The notes beneath the pieces are model-generated. The model saw nothing but the letters and a program-made list of their open reading frames with translations. It was not told the origin of the DNA and ran no database searches. Below are positions 1 to 9,687 of a stretch of 64,000 nucleotides of DNA, one piece after another. Positions within the stretch are counted from its first letter, which is position 1. Each line of letters begins with the position of its first letter. The position numbers and the translations under genes are program-made. This DNA comes from Plantactinospora mayteni (GTDB taxonomy: Bacteria > Actinomycetota > Actinomycetes > Mycobacteriales > Micromonosporaceae). The stretch spans positions 62,001-126,000 of the forward strand of contig NZ_BONX01000036.1 of assembly GCF_016862935.1 (NCBI RefSeq), given 5' to 3'.

Positions 1-1649
1 AGACCGGTGGCGGCGAGGTGCTGATCGCCACCGGCAGCCACGACGGCACGATCGGGCTGTGGGATCCGCGGACCGGCCACCGCCGGCATGAGCTGCGTGG
101 GCACGGTGACTGGGTGCGCAACCTCTGTGTCATTCCCCTTCCCGATGGTGACCTGCTCGCCTCGGCCGGGGACGACCGGACGGTACGGGTGTGGGATCCG
201 GTCACCGGCTCTCAACGGTACGAGCTGACCGGCCACACCGGTTGGGTGACGGCGGTGACGCACGTGCCGGCCGGCGGCCGGCACCTGTTGGCGTCCTCCG
301 GCTACGACGGCCTGATCCGGATCTGGGAGCCGAGCGCCGGCGCCGAGCCGGCACAGGTGCTCGCCGGCCACACCGGATGGGTCACGACGCTGTACGCGGT
401 CCGCGCGCCCGGCGGCACGCTGCTCGCCTCGGCGGGCTACGACGGCACAGTCAGGCTGTGGGATCCGCTGACCGGTCAGCGAGTCACGGTCCTCGACACC
501 GGCGGACCGATAACCGACCTGTGCACGGTCGACGTCGACGGCGGTTGCCTGCTGGTCTCCACCGGTGAGGACGGACTCATCCGGTTGTGGGAGGTGCCGA
601 CCTGGGCGGAGAGGCCGAGCCTGCACGGACACGCGAGCTGGATCCGCGCGGTGTGTGAACTCCGGACGGCAAAGGACCGGATGCTGGCCACCGCCGGCGA
701 CGACGGCACGGTCCGGTTGTGGGATCCGGCCGGCGGCCAGCCGGACACGGTTGCCGACCAGGACAGGTTCGGACCAGTAAGCGCGCTCTGCCTGGTCCCG
801 GACGAGCGGTCGACGCTGGTCGCCTCGGGCGGCGGTGACGGGCAGGTGCGGTTCTGGGATGTCGCCACCGGCGAGCGGCTACGGGCGTTCGCCACGTCAG
901 GGGGCGCCGTCAACGCGGTCTGCGCGGTCGCGGACGACGAGGAGCCGCTGGTCCTCACGGCCCACGACGACAACCTGGTCGGGTCGTGGGACGTCCGGGA
1001 CGGTTCGTTGGTGCGGGAGATGAGCGAACACCACGATCGGGTCGCGGCGATCTGCCCGATCGTCGTGAAGGGTGAGACCCTGATCGCCTCCGCCGGCGAC
1101 GACCAGGCGATCCGGTTGTGGCACCCGCACACCGGCGGCGTACGCGCGGTTCTGCTCGGCCACGTCACCCGGGCCTGGGTGACCGCGTTGGCCACGGTCG
1201 GCTGGCCGGGCTTCGAGGCACTCGCCTCGGCGGACAAGAGCGGCACCGTGATGCTGTGGGGCGGTGGCGACACCCCGCTCTGGACCCAGCAGGGCCACCA
1301 GGATGCTGTGAACGCGCTCTGCGGGATAACGGTGGCCGGCCGGCCGGCGCTGATATCGGCCAGCGCGGACCACACCATCCGGATGTGGGACGCCGAACAG
1401 GGCCAACCGGTCCGGTGGTTCATCGGGCACTCCGCGGCCGTGACCGGGCTGAGCCTGGTGCGGGCCGGCGGTCGGGACCTGTTCGCATCGACCAGCCGAG
1501 ACCGTACGGTGCGGATCTGGGATCCGATGACCGGCCGAACGGTCCGCACGATCCCCGTCTACCATTCGGCCCTCGCCTGCTGCACCGTCGGCGGCACCCT
1601 GCTGGTGGGTCTGGAGCAGGGCTTGCTGGCCCTGGCGGTCACCGGCTGA
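1..1649 (+). CDS. WD40 beta-propeller repeat protein, 5' end cut by window
   Basis: The reading frame is open from base 3, so the true start lies upstream; the GTG at 18 is only an internal candidate. The visible 543 residues are almost entirely WD40 repeats. I count about twelve blades ending in variants of DGTVRLWDP, each preceded by a GH-x-x-W-V type motif and spaced about 43 residues apart. The last blade (IPVYHSALACC onward) is degenerate. That number fits two stacked seven-bladed propellers. Such proteins are scaffolds; in actinomycetes they often carry an N-terminal kinase, NACHT or caspase-like domain, which would lie outside the window. No signal peptide or membrane segment is visible in the part seen. 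The gene converges on the NB-ARC regulator that follows. Confidence 0.9.
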   Translation, partial: TGGGEVLIATGSHDGTIGLWDPRTGHRRHELRGHGDWVRNLCVIPLPDGDLLASAGDDRTVRVWDPVTGSQRYELTGHTGWVTAVTHVPAGGRHLLASSGYDGLIRIWEPSAGAEPAQVLAGHTGWVTTLYAVRAPGGTLLASAGYDGTVRLWDPLTGQRVTVLDTGGPITDLCTVDVDGGCLLVSTGEDGLIRLWEVPTWAERPSLHGHASWIRAVCELRTAKDRMLATAGDDGTVRLWDPAGGQPDTVADQDRFGPVSALCLVPDERSTLVASGGGDGQVRFWDVATGERLRAFATSGGAVNAVCAVADDEEPLVLTAHDDNLVGSWDVRDGSLVREMSEHHDRVAAICPIVVKGETLIASAGDDQAIRLWHPHTGGVRAVLLGHVTRAWVTALATVGWPGFEALASADKSGTVMLWGGGDTPLWTQQGHQDAVNALCGITVAGRPALISASADHTIRMWDAEQGQPVRWFIGHSAAVTGLSLVRAGGRDLFASTSRDRTVRIWDPMTGRTVRTIPVYHSALACCTVGGTLLVGLEQGLLALAVTG

Positions 1650-1747
1650 GGGATCAGCCAGCCGCCGACTGCCCGGAGCGCCGTGTGGTACGCCCGAGGA
1701 ACACCGTACGACGTCCGTGACGTGTCTGCGACGGGACGTACCCGGGG

Positions 1748-4123
1748 TCACCCCAGTTTCGCACGGACCTGCTCGGCGTCCGGGTGGTCGAGTTCGGTGA
1801 AGATGTCCAGGGCCAGTGCCCAGTCCTGCCGGGCGGCGGCCAGGTCGCCGGTGCCGGCGTGGACATCACCGATGCCGGCCAGGCAGATGGCCTCGTCATA
1901 GCGGTCGTGCAGGTCGCGGAAGAGGTCGACGGCACGGCGGTAGCCGGCGACGGCCTGTTCGTGCTGGCCGAGACGGTGGTGGGCGTGGGCCACGCCGTGC
2001 CAGGCGTGAGCCTGACCGAACCGGTCACCACCGCGTTGTTGCAGCACCAGGCCCTCCTGACAGTACGCGAGCGCCCGTGGGTAGTCGCCGAGCCGGGCAA
2101 GGCACCAACCGACCGCGTTGAATGCGCGGGCCCGCCCCGCCTCGTGTCCGGCCTCCGTGTAGAGGGCAAGCGCCCGCTCGGCATGGCGGAGCGCCTCCTC
2201 GCCGTGCCCGAGGTGCCACAGCACCAGGCTCAGGTTGCGGGCCGTGTCAGCCTGCCCGGGAACGTCGCCCAGCTCGGCGTACCGGCTCAGGGCGTGCCGC
2301 AGGTGGGTGTGCGCGTCACGGTGGTCGCCGCGGCTGAAGTACGCGCGGGCGAGGCCGCGGTGGGCGTCGGCCTGGCCTCGCAGATCCGACCGGCGGGTCG
2401 CCGACGACAGCGCCCGGTGCTGGGTGACGGTCAGGTCGGACCAGTGCCCTCGCCGGTCCAGGAAGTCCTGCAAGGTCCAGGCCAGCCAGCCGGCGTGGGC
2501 GTCGAATCCGGTACTGGCCGCATGCTCCACGGCGGCCAGCATGACGGCGTGCTCCGCGACGAACCATCCGGCCGCCTGGCGGTGGTCGGTCAGCCGCTCC
2601 GGAACGACGCCGGCGACGGGCGGGTCCAGCGGGAGCGGTTCCCGGGTCGGCAGCAGTAGAAGGGCTGCGCCGTGCGCGGTGTGCAGGTAGTGGTCGAGCA
2701 TCCGGTGTACGGCTTCGTGTCGCTCGGCGTCCCGCTCCGCATGGTCGGCGAGTTCGGCGGCGTAGGCGCGGAGCAGGTCGTGGAAGGCGTACCGGCCGGG
2801 AATGTGCTCGGCGATGAGATGTGCGCGGGTGAGTTCGTCCAGTAGCCTCCGCGCCCGGGTCGATGCCGTACCGGCGAGGCTGGCCGCGGCGGACACGGTG
2901 ACGTCCGCTGCCGGGTGCAGGCCGAGTAGCCGGAACAACCGGGCGGCGTCCGGGCTCAGTGCGTGGTATGACCAGGAGAACACGGCCCGGACGTCCAGGG
3001 CCGGATCGTCGACGGCGAGGGCGTCCAGCCGATCCCGGCTCCTGTCGAGCTGGTCGGCCAGCGTAGCCAGAGAGTATTCGGGCTGCCCGGCGGCGCGAGC
3101 GGCGACGATCGCCAGTGCTAGCGGAAGGCGTACGCACCTGGTGACGATGTCGTCGACCGCCCGGGGTTCGGCGGCCATCCGGTCGACGCCGAGCCGACGG
3201 GTCAACAACTCGCGTGCCTCGTCGTCCGGCAACAGGTCGAGGGTGACCAGGTGGGCCCCTTCGAGCGCGACCAGGCTGGACAGCCGGTCGCGGCCGGTCA
3301 CCAGGGTCAGGCACCGGGGCGAGCCGGGCAGGAGCGGGCGGACCTGCGCGGCGTCCCGGGCGTTGTCCAGTACGACGAGCACACTGCGATCGGCAAGGAG
3401 GGTGCGGTACAGCGCGGACTGCGCCTCCGTGGTGGCTGGGATACGGTGCGGCGGCACCCACAGGGCGTCGAGAAACCCGCGGATGGCCTCCGCCGGTTCC
3501 ATCGGCGAGCCGCCCGAGGTGAAACCTCGAAGGTTTACGTACAGTTGCCCGTCCGGGAACCGGTCCCGGACCTGTTGTGCCCAGTGCACCGCGAGTGCGG
3601 TCTTGCCGACGCCTGCGGTGCCGGCGATCACCGAGATCATGCCCTGTGCCGGTGTGTCCGTGGGAAGGCTCTGCGACAAGAGCTTGAGTGCCTCGGTACG
3701 ACCGGTGAAGCCGACCACGGCCGCCGGCAGTTGCGCCGGAACCAGGTCGCTCGCCGGCTCCCGGCCGTGGCCGTGGCCCGGCGATTGCCCCGACCCGAAC
3801 TCTGGGGCCTGCTGGGGCCGGCGGCCCGTTCGCTCCGCAGGTGGAGCCGGCGACCCGCGAGCCAGTGACACCAGCGCCTGACGGTCCGATTCCGGCAGGT
3901 CCAGCGCGTCGATGAGCAGGCGTACCGAGCCGAGCCGGGGCCGTCGGATCCGGCCCGTCTCCACGCCGCGTACAGTGCCCACGCTGAGCCCTGACCGGCG
4001 GGCCAGTTCCTCCTGGGTCAACAACGCCCGCTCGCGGAGCGCACGCAGCGTCCGGGCGAAGGATTCCTCCTCGGCCGGTGGTGGCGCCGGATCAGCATGC
4101 GCCGGGGGATGCCGGGTGTCCAT
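1748..4123 (-). CDS. XRE-type HTH / NB-ARC ATPase / TPR regulator
   Basis: This 791-residue protein has three parts. Residues 21-85 are an XRE-like helix-turn-helix (LTQEELARRSGLSVGTVRGVE). An NB-ARC (STAND) ATPase follows, with Walker A GTAGVGKT at 168-175 and a Walker B-like strand SVLVVLDNARD at about 247-257. The C-terminal third (about 560-790) is a run of tetratricopeptide repeats. This architecture is common in actinomycete STAND regulators, in which ligand binding by the repeats releases the ATPase and the HTH acts on DNA. The gene is divergent from the sialidase, with about 250 bp between them holding a direct repeat that could be its operator. The ATG at 4123 has no strong ribosome site. 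The target is inferred, not shown. Confidence 0.85.
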   Translation of the reverse strand: MDTRHPPAHADPAPPPAEEESFARTLRALRERALLTQEELARRSGLSVGTVRGVETGRIRRPRLGSVRLLIDALDLPESDRQALVSLARGSPAPPAERTGRRPQQAPEFGSGQSPGHGHGREPASDLVPAQLPAAVVGFTGRTEALKLLSQSLPTDTPAQGMISVIAGTAGVGKTALAVHWAQQVRDRFPDGQLYVNLRGFTSGGSPMEPAEAIRGFLDALWVPPHRIPATTEAQSALYRTLLADRSVLVVLDNARDAAQVRPLLPGSPRCLTLVTGRDRLSSLVALEGAHLVTLDLLPDDEARELLTRRLGVDRMAAEPRAVDDIVTRCVRLPLALAIVAARAAGQPEYSLATLADQLDRSRDRLDALAVDDPALDVRAVFSWSYHALSPDAARLFRLLGLHPAADVTVSAAASLAGTASTRARRLLDELTRAHLIAEHIPGRYAFHDLLRAYAAELADHAERDAERHEAVHRMLDHYLHTAHGAALLLLPTREPLPLDPPVAGVVPERLTDHRQAAGWFVAEHAVMLAAVEHAASTGFDAHAGWLAWTLQDFLDRRGHWSDLTVTQHRALSSATRRSDLRGQADAHRGLARAYFSRGDHRDAHTHLRHALSRYAELGDVPGQADTARNLSLVLWHLGHGEEALRHAERALALYTEAGHEAGRARAFNAVGWCLARLGDYPRALAYCQEGLVLQQRGGDRFGQAHAWHGVAHAHHRLGQHEQAVAGYRRAVDLFRDLHDRYDEAICLAGIGDVHAGTGDLAAARQDWALALDIFTELDHPDAEQVRAKLG

Positions 4124-4155
4124 CGTGTCCGCGGTCGCCGTCCTTCCCCCCGAGA

Positions 4156-4175
4156 TTGACGGTCACTTGACGGTC
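4156..4175. promoter_or_regulatory. Tandem TTGACGGTC direct repeat between divergent genes
   Basis: Two perfect copies of TTGACGGTC (4156-4164 and 4167-4175) lie on an 11-bp pitch in the gap between the NB-ARC regulator and the sialidase. Sites one helical turn apart are typical of operators. Either copy also resembles a -35 element for the sialidase, but no good -10 lies 16-18 bp downstream. The operator role is inferred. Confidence 0.35.
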
Positions 4176-4374
4176 CGTGTCCTGGCGGCACGCCATGGAG
4201 AAGAGCAATTGTAGTCCGAACCCGGTTGTCGACCGTGGCCGAACCACATCCCGGTGGAGGTCGTCCTCGACACCGCCGTGCCGCTCCCGGGCACCTGACC
4301 GGAGCCGCCGCTGACCGCCGCCGCGTCGCCTGCGCGGCGGTTCGCACCACCGCCACCGACCAGGAGGAGCCCTG

Positions 4375-6411
4375 GTGAGATCGACGCACCCACCGAAGAC
4401 CGTCCACTATGGCGTCGCCCGCCTGACCACGATCGTGCTACTCGCTGCCGGCGGCCTCGCGGTGCTGCCGGCCAGCGGGTCGGCGCGACCCGCCGGGTCG
4501 GCGGCCGGGGTCGCGCCGCTGGCGACCGTCGACCCGTTCGCCGCCAGGACCACGACGTTGTTCACCACCGGCAAATCGGCCCAGGAGGATCCGTGCTATC
4601 GGATCCCGGCCATCGTCCGCACCAAGGCCGGCTCGCTGTTGGCCTTCGCCTCGCACCGGATAAAGACCTGCCTGGACAAGTCCAATACCCAGATCGTCGT
4701 GCGGCGGCTGCCCGCCGGCGCGACGGTCTGGGAGCCCGAACTGTCGGTACTGCGGGGCACGCCCGAGGACCCGGAGGCAGCGGCGACCCGGGGCAACTCG
4801 GCCCCGGTGGTGTACCGGACCCTTCCCGGCGCGCCGGTGACCGCGGTACCGGACGGCCGGGTCGTGCTGCTGAGCACGTACAACTGGGTCGACCCGGCAC
4901 ACGATGGCGACAGCCACCATGGTCAGCCCCGCACGCCGTACGTCCAGTACAGCGACGACGACGGCCGGACCTGGAGTACGGCGCGGAGCCTGCTGGACCA
5001 GATCGACGACCCGAGCTGGGGTCACTACGCGACCGGCCCGGTCCACGCGATCCAGCTCCAGCGGGGTCCGCACGCCGGCCGGCTGGTGGTCGGAGTCAAC
5101 TACGGGGCGCCGGGCAGCGTCTCCGGGGCGATGATCGCCTACAGCGACGACGGCGGGACGACCTGGCAGAAGGGGGCCCGGCGGGAGTACCCGGCGGAGG
5201 CCAGGACCAAGCCACAGGAGATGAGCCTGGTCGAGCTGGCCAACGGTGACCTCTATGTCTGGGCCCGACAGAACTGGACGCCGGAGCCCATCGACGATCC
5301 GGAGTTCGACGTCAACCAGCGCCCACACCGGCTCTTCGCGATCAGCAAGAACGGCGGACAGAGCTACACCGCGGACGGGTTCCAGCCCGTCACGGGCTTC
5401 GAGACGCACCGGGTCGAGTCGGCGTCACTGCGGCTGCGGGCCACCGACGAGGGCGATGCGTACAACCGCATCCTGACCTCTGCCCCGGCCTGGAACAACT
5501 CGCGCCGGGCGATGACCGTCCGGTCGTCGTTCGACGAGGGGCGGACCTGGCAGACCGTGGACACCGTCGCCAGCGATTCGACGGACGAGGGACGCCAGGT
5601 GTGGGGCACCGCCAACCGGGGGGCGAGCAAGGACGAGTGCGCGTGCTATGCCGGTTACTCCGACCTGGTGGAGCTGGCGGACGGCGGGGTCGGCCTGCTG
5701 TACGAGCGCGGTGTCAACTCGTACCATGACGAGATCGTCTTCGTCCGGTTGACGGAGACGGACCTGCACACCCCCGCGACGACGCCGGACACGGCCGGCG
5801 GGCGGTCCGCGCTGGTGTTCCACGGCGCTACCCCGAGCAGCGCCGGCAGGTTCGGCGGCGGGATCAACTTCGACGGGATCAGTGGCCGGGTCCAACTGCC
5901 GTACCGGACCACACCCGTACTCGGCCCCGGCGACTTCACCGTGTCGGTCTGGTTCCGGTACGGCGAGTCCACCGCCCCACAGGCGATCTTCTGGGCGTAC
6001 GGGCAGAACACCACGCCACAGGTGTGGATCCGGGGCGAACCGGCCGACAACAAGATCCAGGCCAGCGTACGACCGGCGGGCGCGACGGCCGGGATCAGCG
6101 TGGCCTCGGCCGGGGCCTACAACGATCGCGCCTGGCACCACCTGGTGCTCCGCCGACAGGGGGACACGCTCTCGCTGATGGTCGACGGCATCCAGGTCGG
6201 CACGACGACCGGTACGGCCGGAACCATTGCGGGTGCCGAGCCCATGCCGATCTACCTGGGCCAGCGCCTCGACGGGGCGCACCGCTTCGACGGCCGGATG
6301 GACGAGCTGCGCGTCTACGACCGGGCGCTGACCGACGCCGAGCTGAGCCGCCTCCGGCTGGACAACGCGCTCGACATCCCCGGACTCACCGCTCACCTGC
6401 CAATGGACTGA
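4375..6411 (+). CDS. Secreted exo-alpha-sialidase (GH33-like) with C-terminal LamG/ConA-like domain
   Basis: The enzyme removes terminal sialic acids from glycoconjugates outside the cell. The GTG start follows a strong GGAGGAG site. A signal peptide covers about residues 1-38 (hydrophobic core TTIVLLAAGGLAVL). The six-bladed sialidase propeller runs from about 60 to 462. It contains the FRIP-type arginine motif YRIP (75-78) and four Asp-boxes: SDDDGRTW (193-200), SDDGGTTW (257-264), SKNGGQSY (324-331, degenerate) and SFDEGRTW (385-392). A YSD motif near 428 is a good candidate for the catalytic tyrosine. Residues about 478-678 form a laminin-G/concanavalin-like domain, probably a glycan-binding module. 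The gene is likely monocistronic apart from the small reading frame 30 bp downstream. Confidence 0.92.
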   Translation: MRSTHPPKTVHYGVARLTTIVLLAAGGLAVLPASGSARPAGSAAGVAPLATVDPFAARTTTLFTTGKSAQEDPCYRIPAIVRTKAGSLLAFASHRIKTCLDKSNTQIVVRRLPAGATVWEPELSVLRGTPEDPEAAATRGNSAPVVYRTLPGAPVTAVPDGRVVLLSTYNWVDPAHDGDSHHGQPRTPYVQYSDDDGRTWSTARSLLDQIDDPSWGHYATGPVHAIQLQRGPHAGRLVVGVNYGAPGSVSGAMIAYSDDGGTTWQKGARREYPAEARTKPQEMSLVELANGDLYVWARQNWTPEPIDDPEFDVNQRPHRLFAISKNGGQSYTADGFQPVTGFETHRVESASLRLRATDEGDAYNRILTSAPAWNNSRRAMTVRSSFDEGRTWQTVDTVASDSTDEGRQVWGTANRGASKDECACYAGYSDLVELADGGVGLLYERGVNSYHDEIVFVRLTETDLHTPATTPDTAGGRSALVFHGATPSSAGRFGGGINFDGISGRVQLPYRTTPVLGPGDFTVSVWFRYGESTAPQAIFWAYGQNTTPQVWIRGEPADNKIQASVRPAGATAGISVASAGAYNDRAWHHLVLRRQGDTLSLMVDGIQVGTTTGTAGTIAGAEPMPIYLGQRLDGAHRFDGRMDELRVYDRALTDAELSRLRLDNALDIPGLTAHLPMD

Positions 6412-6441
6412 CGAACCATCCCTCCGGAAGAAGGACACCAC

Positions 6442-6738
6442 GTGCTGACACGATCCCGACGCGCCCGAGGCCGACTACTTGCCGCCGGCGTGATGGCCGC
6501 CGTACTTCTCGGCGCCGAACCCGCGCTGGCCGACAACTTCGGATCTGCCGGAACGCCCGGCGTCACCGGTACGACCAACCGCGCACCGCGTTCGACGCCG
6601 CTGAGAAGATCGATTCCTTCCCCGGGCCTCATCGACTTGCCCGGTTGCCCGACAGGGCGTCGCCTTTGGCAGCCGACCAGTCGGGTGCGACCGGCGGGGC
6701 GCACACCACGTCCGGCCGTCTCTCCCAGACCCCGGTAA
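6442..6738 (+). pseudogene. Truncated secreted-protein gene (signal peptide plus short N-terminus)
   Basis: A GTG with an upstream GGAAGAAGGA site opens a frame with a clear signal peptide (LLAAGVMAAVLLG, cleavage near ALA-DN). About 20 mature residues follow (DNFGSAGTPGVTGTTN), of a kind I associate with small secreted actinomycete proteins. After about residue 49 the composition changes to Arg/Pro-rich out-of-frame-looking sequence, and the frame stops just before the Wadjet operon. The simplest reading is that a secreted-protein gene lost its 3' part when the defence operon arrived, with the junction near 6590. A genuine 98-residue protein cannot be excluded. Confidence 0.55.
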
Positions 6739-6769
6739 CCTTGACCGGACCGTCGTGAGGAGGGTTGGC

Positions 6770-8338
6770 GTGCCGAACTCCGGTCCAGCATCGTTCGGTC
6801 TCGATGACTTCGGGCTCGACGACCGGATGCGACTGTTCGGATACGTGACCGCAGACAACCGGACCGCGTACCTGTGGGTGCTGCGTGCCTTCGACGCCGC
6901 GCGCTCCAGCTACCACGTCGTCCTGCACACCTCCGACGTGGCGGCTACGCTCGCGGGGTTGGCCGCCACCCACCCGGACTGTCCCGAACCTGCGACGCTG
7001 GAGCTGCCGCGCCTGCTGGACGCCCTGGTCGACTGGGGTGTGCTCGACCGCAGCCAGGACGGCGCCCGCGCCGCGACGCTCGCCGAATACCGCAACCGCC
7101 ACTCGGTCTACCAGTTCACCGAGGCAGGCTATCGCGCCCATCGTGCCGTGGAGGGCGTGCTCGCCGCCGGCTTGGACGACAGCACACTGTCCCGGCTGGT
7201 CTTCGCCGACCTGCTCGCCGACCTGAAGGCGCTGGCCACCGCGAACGCGGCCGGGGACGCCGAGGAGGTCTACCGCAAGCTCAACCGGCTCGACCGCGCG
7301 CTCGCCGACGTTGCCGAGCGGGCCGCACGCTTCTACCACATGCTCGGCGACTTGAGTCGTACCCACGACGTGCGCCCAGAGGTCTTCCTGGCGCACAAGG
7401 ACGCGTTGCTGGCCCACTTGCGGGACTTCCACGACGAATTGCAGCGCTACACTCCGCGGCTGCGCGAGGCAGTCGCCGAGGTGGAGACGACCGGTCTGGA
7501 GCGGATGGTCGAGGCGGCCGCAGAAGCCGACGAGCGCCTGTTCGCCACGCCTTCGGAGCGGATCGCCGACTGGCAGCGCAGGTGGTCCGGCCTGCGGTCG
7601 TGGCTGGCGCCGCCCGAGCCCGACGCCCTCAGCGAGGCCGATCGGCTGGCCGGTGCGACGATGGCGGCGATCGGGGACGTGCTGGCGCTGCTGCGCAGGG
7701 TAACCGAGGCGAGACGCGGCGGTGTCAGTCGGGAATCACAGCTGCGGCACCTGGCGGCCTGGTTCACCGGTATCGGCTCCGACGAGGCGGCCCACGCCGT
7801 CTTCGACCTCGTGTTCGGGCTGGGTGCCCCCCGGCACGTAAGCGTGGGATACCCGGACCAGGAGGCGATTCCGAGCCGGCTCTCCTGGTGGGAGGCCCCG
7901 GCCGTGGAGCTGTCGCGCACCCTCGTGCAGTCCGGCCGCATGCCCGGCCAGGGCAACGGCCGGCCGGCGCGCATCGAGCGTGCCGACTCGTCGCGACAGA
8001 TACTGCGCGAGCGTCAGATCGCCGAGGAACACCGTCAGGCCAGCGCAGCGTCCGGCCTGGTGACAGCGTTTGGTGGCGGGACGGCAGTGCCGCTCGACGA
8101 GGCACAGGCCGGCGCGTTGCGTCGGCTGCTGGACCTCGCGCTCAGTGCACGCGCGGCCGGCCGTCTCGACACGCCGCTGGCTGCGGCTGCGTTCGGGATC
8201 CGGCTCACGCTCGTCCCGGCATCCGGCCAGTTCACCACGGTGGTCACCACTGGGGGCCGGCTCCACCTCGACGGGTACGCGCTCACCCTGACCACGGCCG
8301 AGCACACCAGCGCGCGGCCGGAAAGCCGGAGCGGATGA
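6770..8338 (+). CDS. jetA: Wadjet type II subunit JetA (DUF2397 / TIGR02677 family)
   Basis: This is the first gene of a four-gene cassette whose order and protein classes match type II Wadjet. Wadjet is an SMC-type complex that recognises and cleaves small circular DNA and so limits plasmids. JetA is the kleisin-like, MukF-like subunit linking the SMC heads. I place the start at the GTG at 6770 (MPNSGPASFGLDD), six bases after GAGGAGG; an in-frame GTG at 6755 lies upstream of that site. The 522-residue product is mostly helical and charged, with winged-helix-like sequence at the N-terminus and helical segments around 180-300. It has no signal or membrane segments. jetB begins 7 bp after the stop. 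Confidence 0.88.
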   Translation: MPNSGPASFGLDDFGLDDRMRLFGYVTADNRTAYLWVLRAFDAARSSYHVVLHTSDVAATLAGLAATHPDCPEPATLELPRLLDALVDWGVLDRSQDGARAATLAEYRNRHSVYQFTEAGYRAHRAVEGVLAAGLDDSTLSRLVFADLLADLKALATANAAGDAEEVYRKLNRLDRALADVAERAARFYHMLGDLSRTHDVRPEVFLAHKDALLAHLRDFHDELQRYTPRLREAVAEVETTGLERMVEAAAEADERLFATPSERIADWQRRWSGLRSWLAPPEPDALSEADRLAGATMAAIGDVLALLRRVTEARRGGVSRESQLRHLAAWFTGIGSDEAAHAVFDLVFGLGAPRHVSVGYPDQEAIPSRLSWWEAPAVELSRTLVQSGRMPGQGNGRPARIERADSSRQILRERQIAEEHRQASAASGLVTAFGGGTAVPLDEAQAGALRRLLDLALSARAAGRLDTPLAAAAFGIRLTLVPASGQFTTVVTTGGRLHLDGYALTLTTAEHTSARPESRSG

Positions 8339-8345
8339 TGGCCAC

Positions 8346-9674
8346 GTGAGGTTCGCCGCCGACGTGTCCGACTTGGAGCTGGCCGATTATCAGCGGGCCG
8401 TACGCCTGCTGCTGCGCCATCCTCTGGTGACGGCGATCTGGCCGGACGAGAGGGCCTTGCCGCGGGTCCGCCGGTTCGCCGCCGACCTGCGCCGCGACCT
8501 GTCCGAGGCGTTCGGTTACCGGCTGGAGCTGCATGGCACCGCCGCCCGCCTGGTGCGCACGGCCGACGCGCTGAACCCGGACTGTCCGGCGATTTCGAGG
8601 ACGGGCCGCCCATTCGACCGACAAAGGTACGCGTACCTCGCGCTCTGTTTGGCGACGTTGGGTCGCGCGGGCATCCAGATCAGTCTTACCGAGCTGGCCG
8701 ACCAGGTCGCCGGCGACGCGAACCGGATCCCCGCCCTGGGACTCGACGCGGATCAGGGAACGGACCGGCGGGCCTTCGTGGATGCGGTGGCCTGGCTCGA
8801 GGAGCGCGGCGTGCTGCGGGTGGCGGACGGTTCCAGCGCCACCTGGGCCAGGGACCCCAACGCCGGAGAGGCGCTGTACGACGTGGCCCGCGACGCCGTG
8901 TTCGCCCTCTTCCGGCCGCCGCGCGTGCTGCAACACATCGATTCGGTGGCCGCCTTGCTGGAGCGGTCGCTCAGCAACAGCGGCAACGCCGAGCGCCGAG
9001 CGGCGGCGCAGGCCGCGCGGCGGGCCGCGGTGGAGCGGTCGGTCGTGTACTACGACGACGTGCCCGCCGAGATCGGTAACCACCTGCGCGGGCAGGCCCT
9101 CGCGGAGGACCTGCACCGGTTGACCGGTCTCCGGCTGGAGCGCCGCGCCGAAGGAGTCCTGCTGGTCGACACCGTGGGCTGGTCGGCGGAGCGGTTCCCC
9201 GGCACCGGCTCGGTGGCACAGGCCGCCGTGCTGCTCGCGGTGGCAATCGGCGATCGGGTGTCCGACCCGGACGGCCGCCGCGCCCGGCGCGTGCCGGCGC
9301 CGCACCCGAACGACCGGCAGGCCGCGCTGACCGCCGCCGCCGACACCGGCCTGCCCGAGAGCCGGGCCGTGCTCGCGGACCCACCACCTGCCCCCGTCGA
9401 GGCGGACGAGCCGGACGAGCATTCCGGAGAGCGGAGGATGCCGCTGATCACGGACAGCTTCCTGCGCGAGGCGACCGGCGAGATCCTGCGGTCCTACGGG
9501 TCCGCTTTCGGCGCCACCTGGCACGCCGATCCGGACCGCCTGCGCGCCGAGGCGGTTTCCTTGCTCGCCCGGTTCGGCGCGGTCGTCCCGGTGCCCGGCG
9601 GCGTGCTGGCCCGGCCGCTGATCGGGCGGTACCGCAACACCGTCGCCCAGGTCCGGCAACGCACACTCTTCTGA
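8346..9674 (+). CDS. jetB: Wadjet type II subunit JetB (DUF2398 / TIGR02678 family)
   Basis: The 442-residue second Wadjet gene starts at GTG 8346, 7 bp after jetA. In the family this subunit is MukE-like: a tandem winged-helix protein that binds the kleisin and helps hold DNA. Visible traits fit: an N-terminal stretch of alternating helices (LADYQRAVRLLLRHPLV), an RYAYLALCLATLGRAG segment near residue 95 and no catalytic motif. The C-terminus (LARPLIGRYRN) is typical of the family as I recall it. jetC follows after 13 bp with its own AAGGG site, so all four genes are probably one transcript. Confidence 0.86.
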   Translation: MRFAADVSDLELADYQRAVRLLLRHPLVTAIWPDERALPRVRRFAADLRRDLSEAFGYRLELHGTAARLVRTADALNPDCPAISRTGRPFDRQRYAYLALCLATLGRAGIQISLTELADQVAGDANRIPALGLDADQGTDRRAFVDAVAWLEERGVLRVADGSSATWARDPNAGEALYDVARDAVFALFRPPRVLQHIDSVAALLERSLSNSGNAERRAAAQAARRAAVERSVVYYDDVPAEIGNHLRGQALAEDLHRLTGLRLERRAEGVLLVDTVGWSAERFPGTGSVAQAAVLLAVAIGDRVSDPDGRRARRVPAPHPNDRQAALTAAADTGLPESRAVLADPPPAPVEADEPDEHSGERRMPLITDSFLREATGEILRSYGSAFGATWHADPDRLRAEAVSLLARFGAVVPVPGGVLARPLIGRYRNTVAQVRQRTLF

Positions 9675-9687
9675 TAAGGGATCGCTC

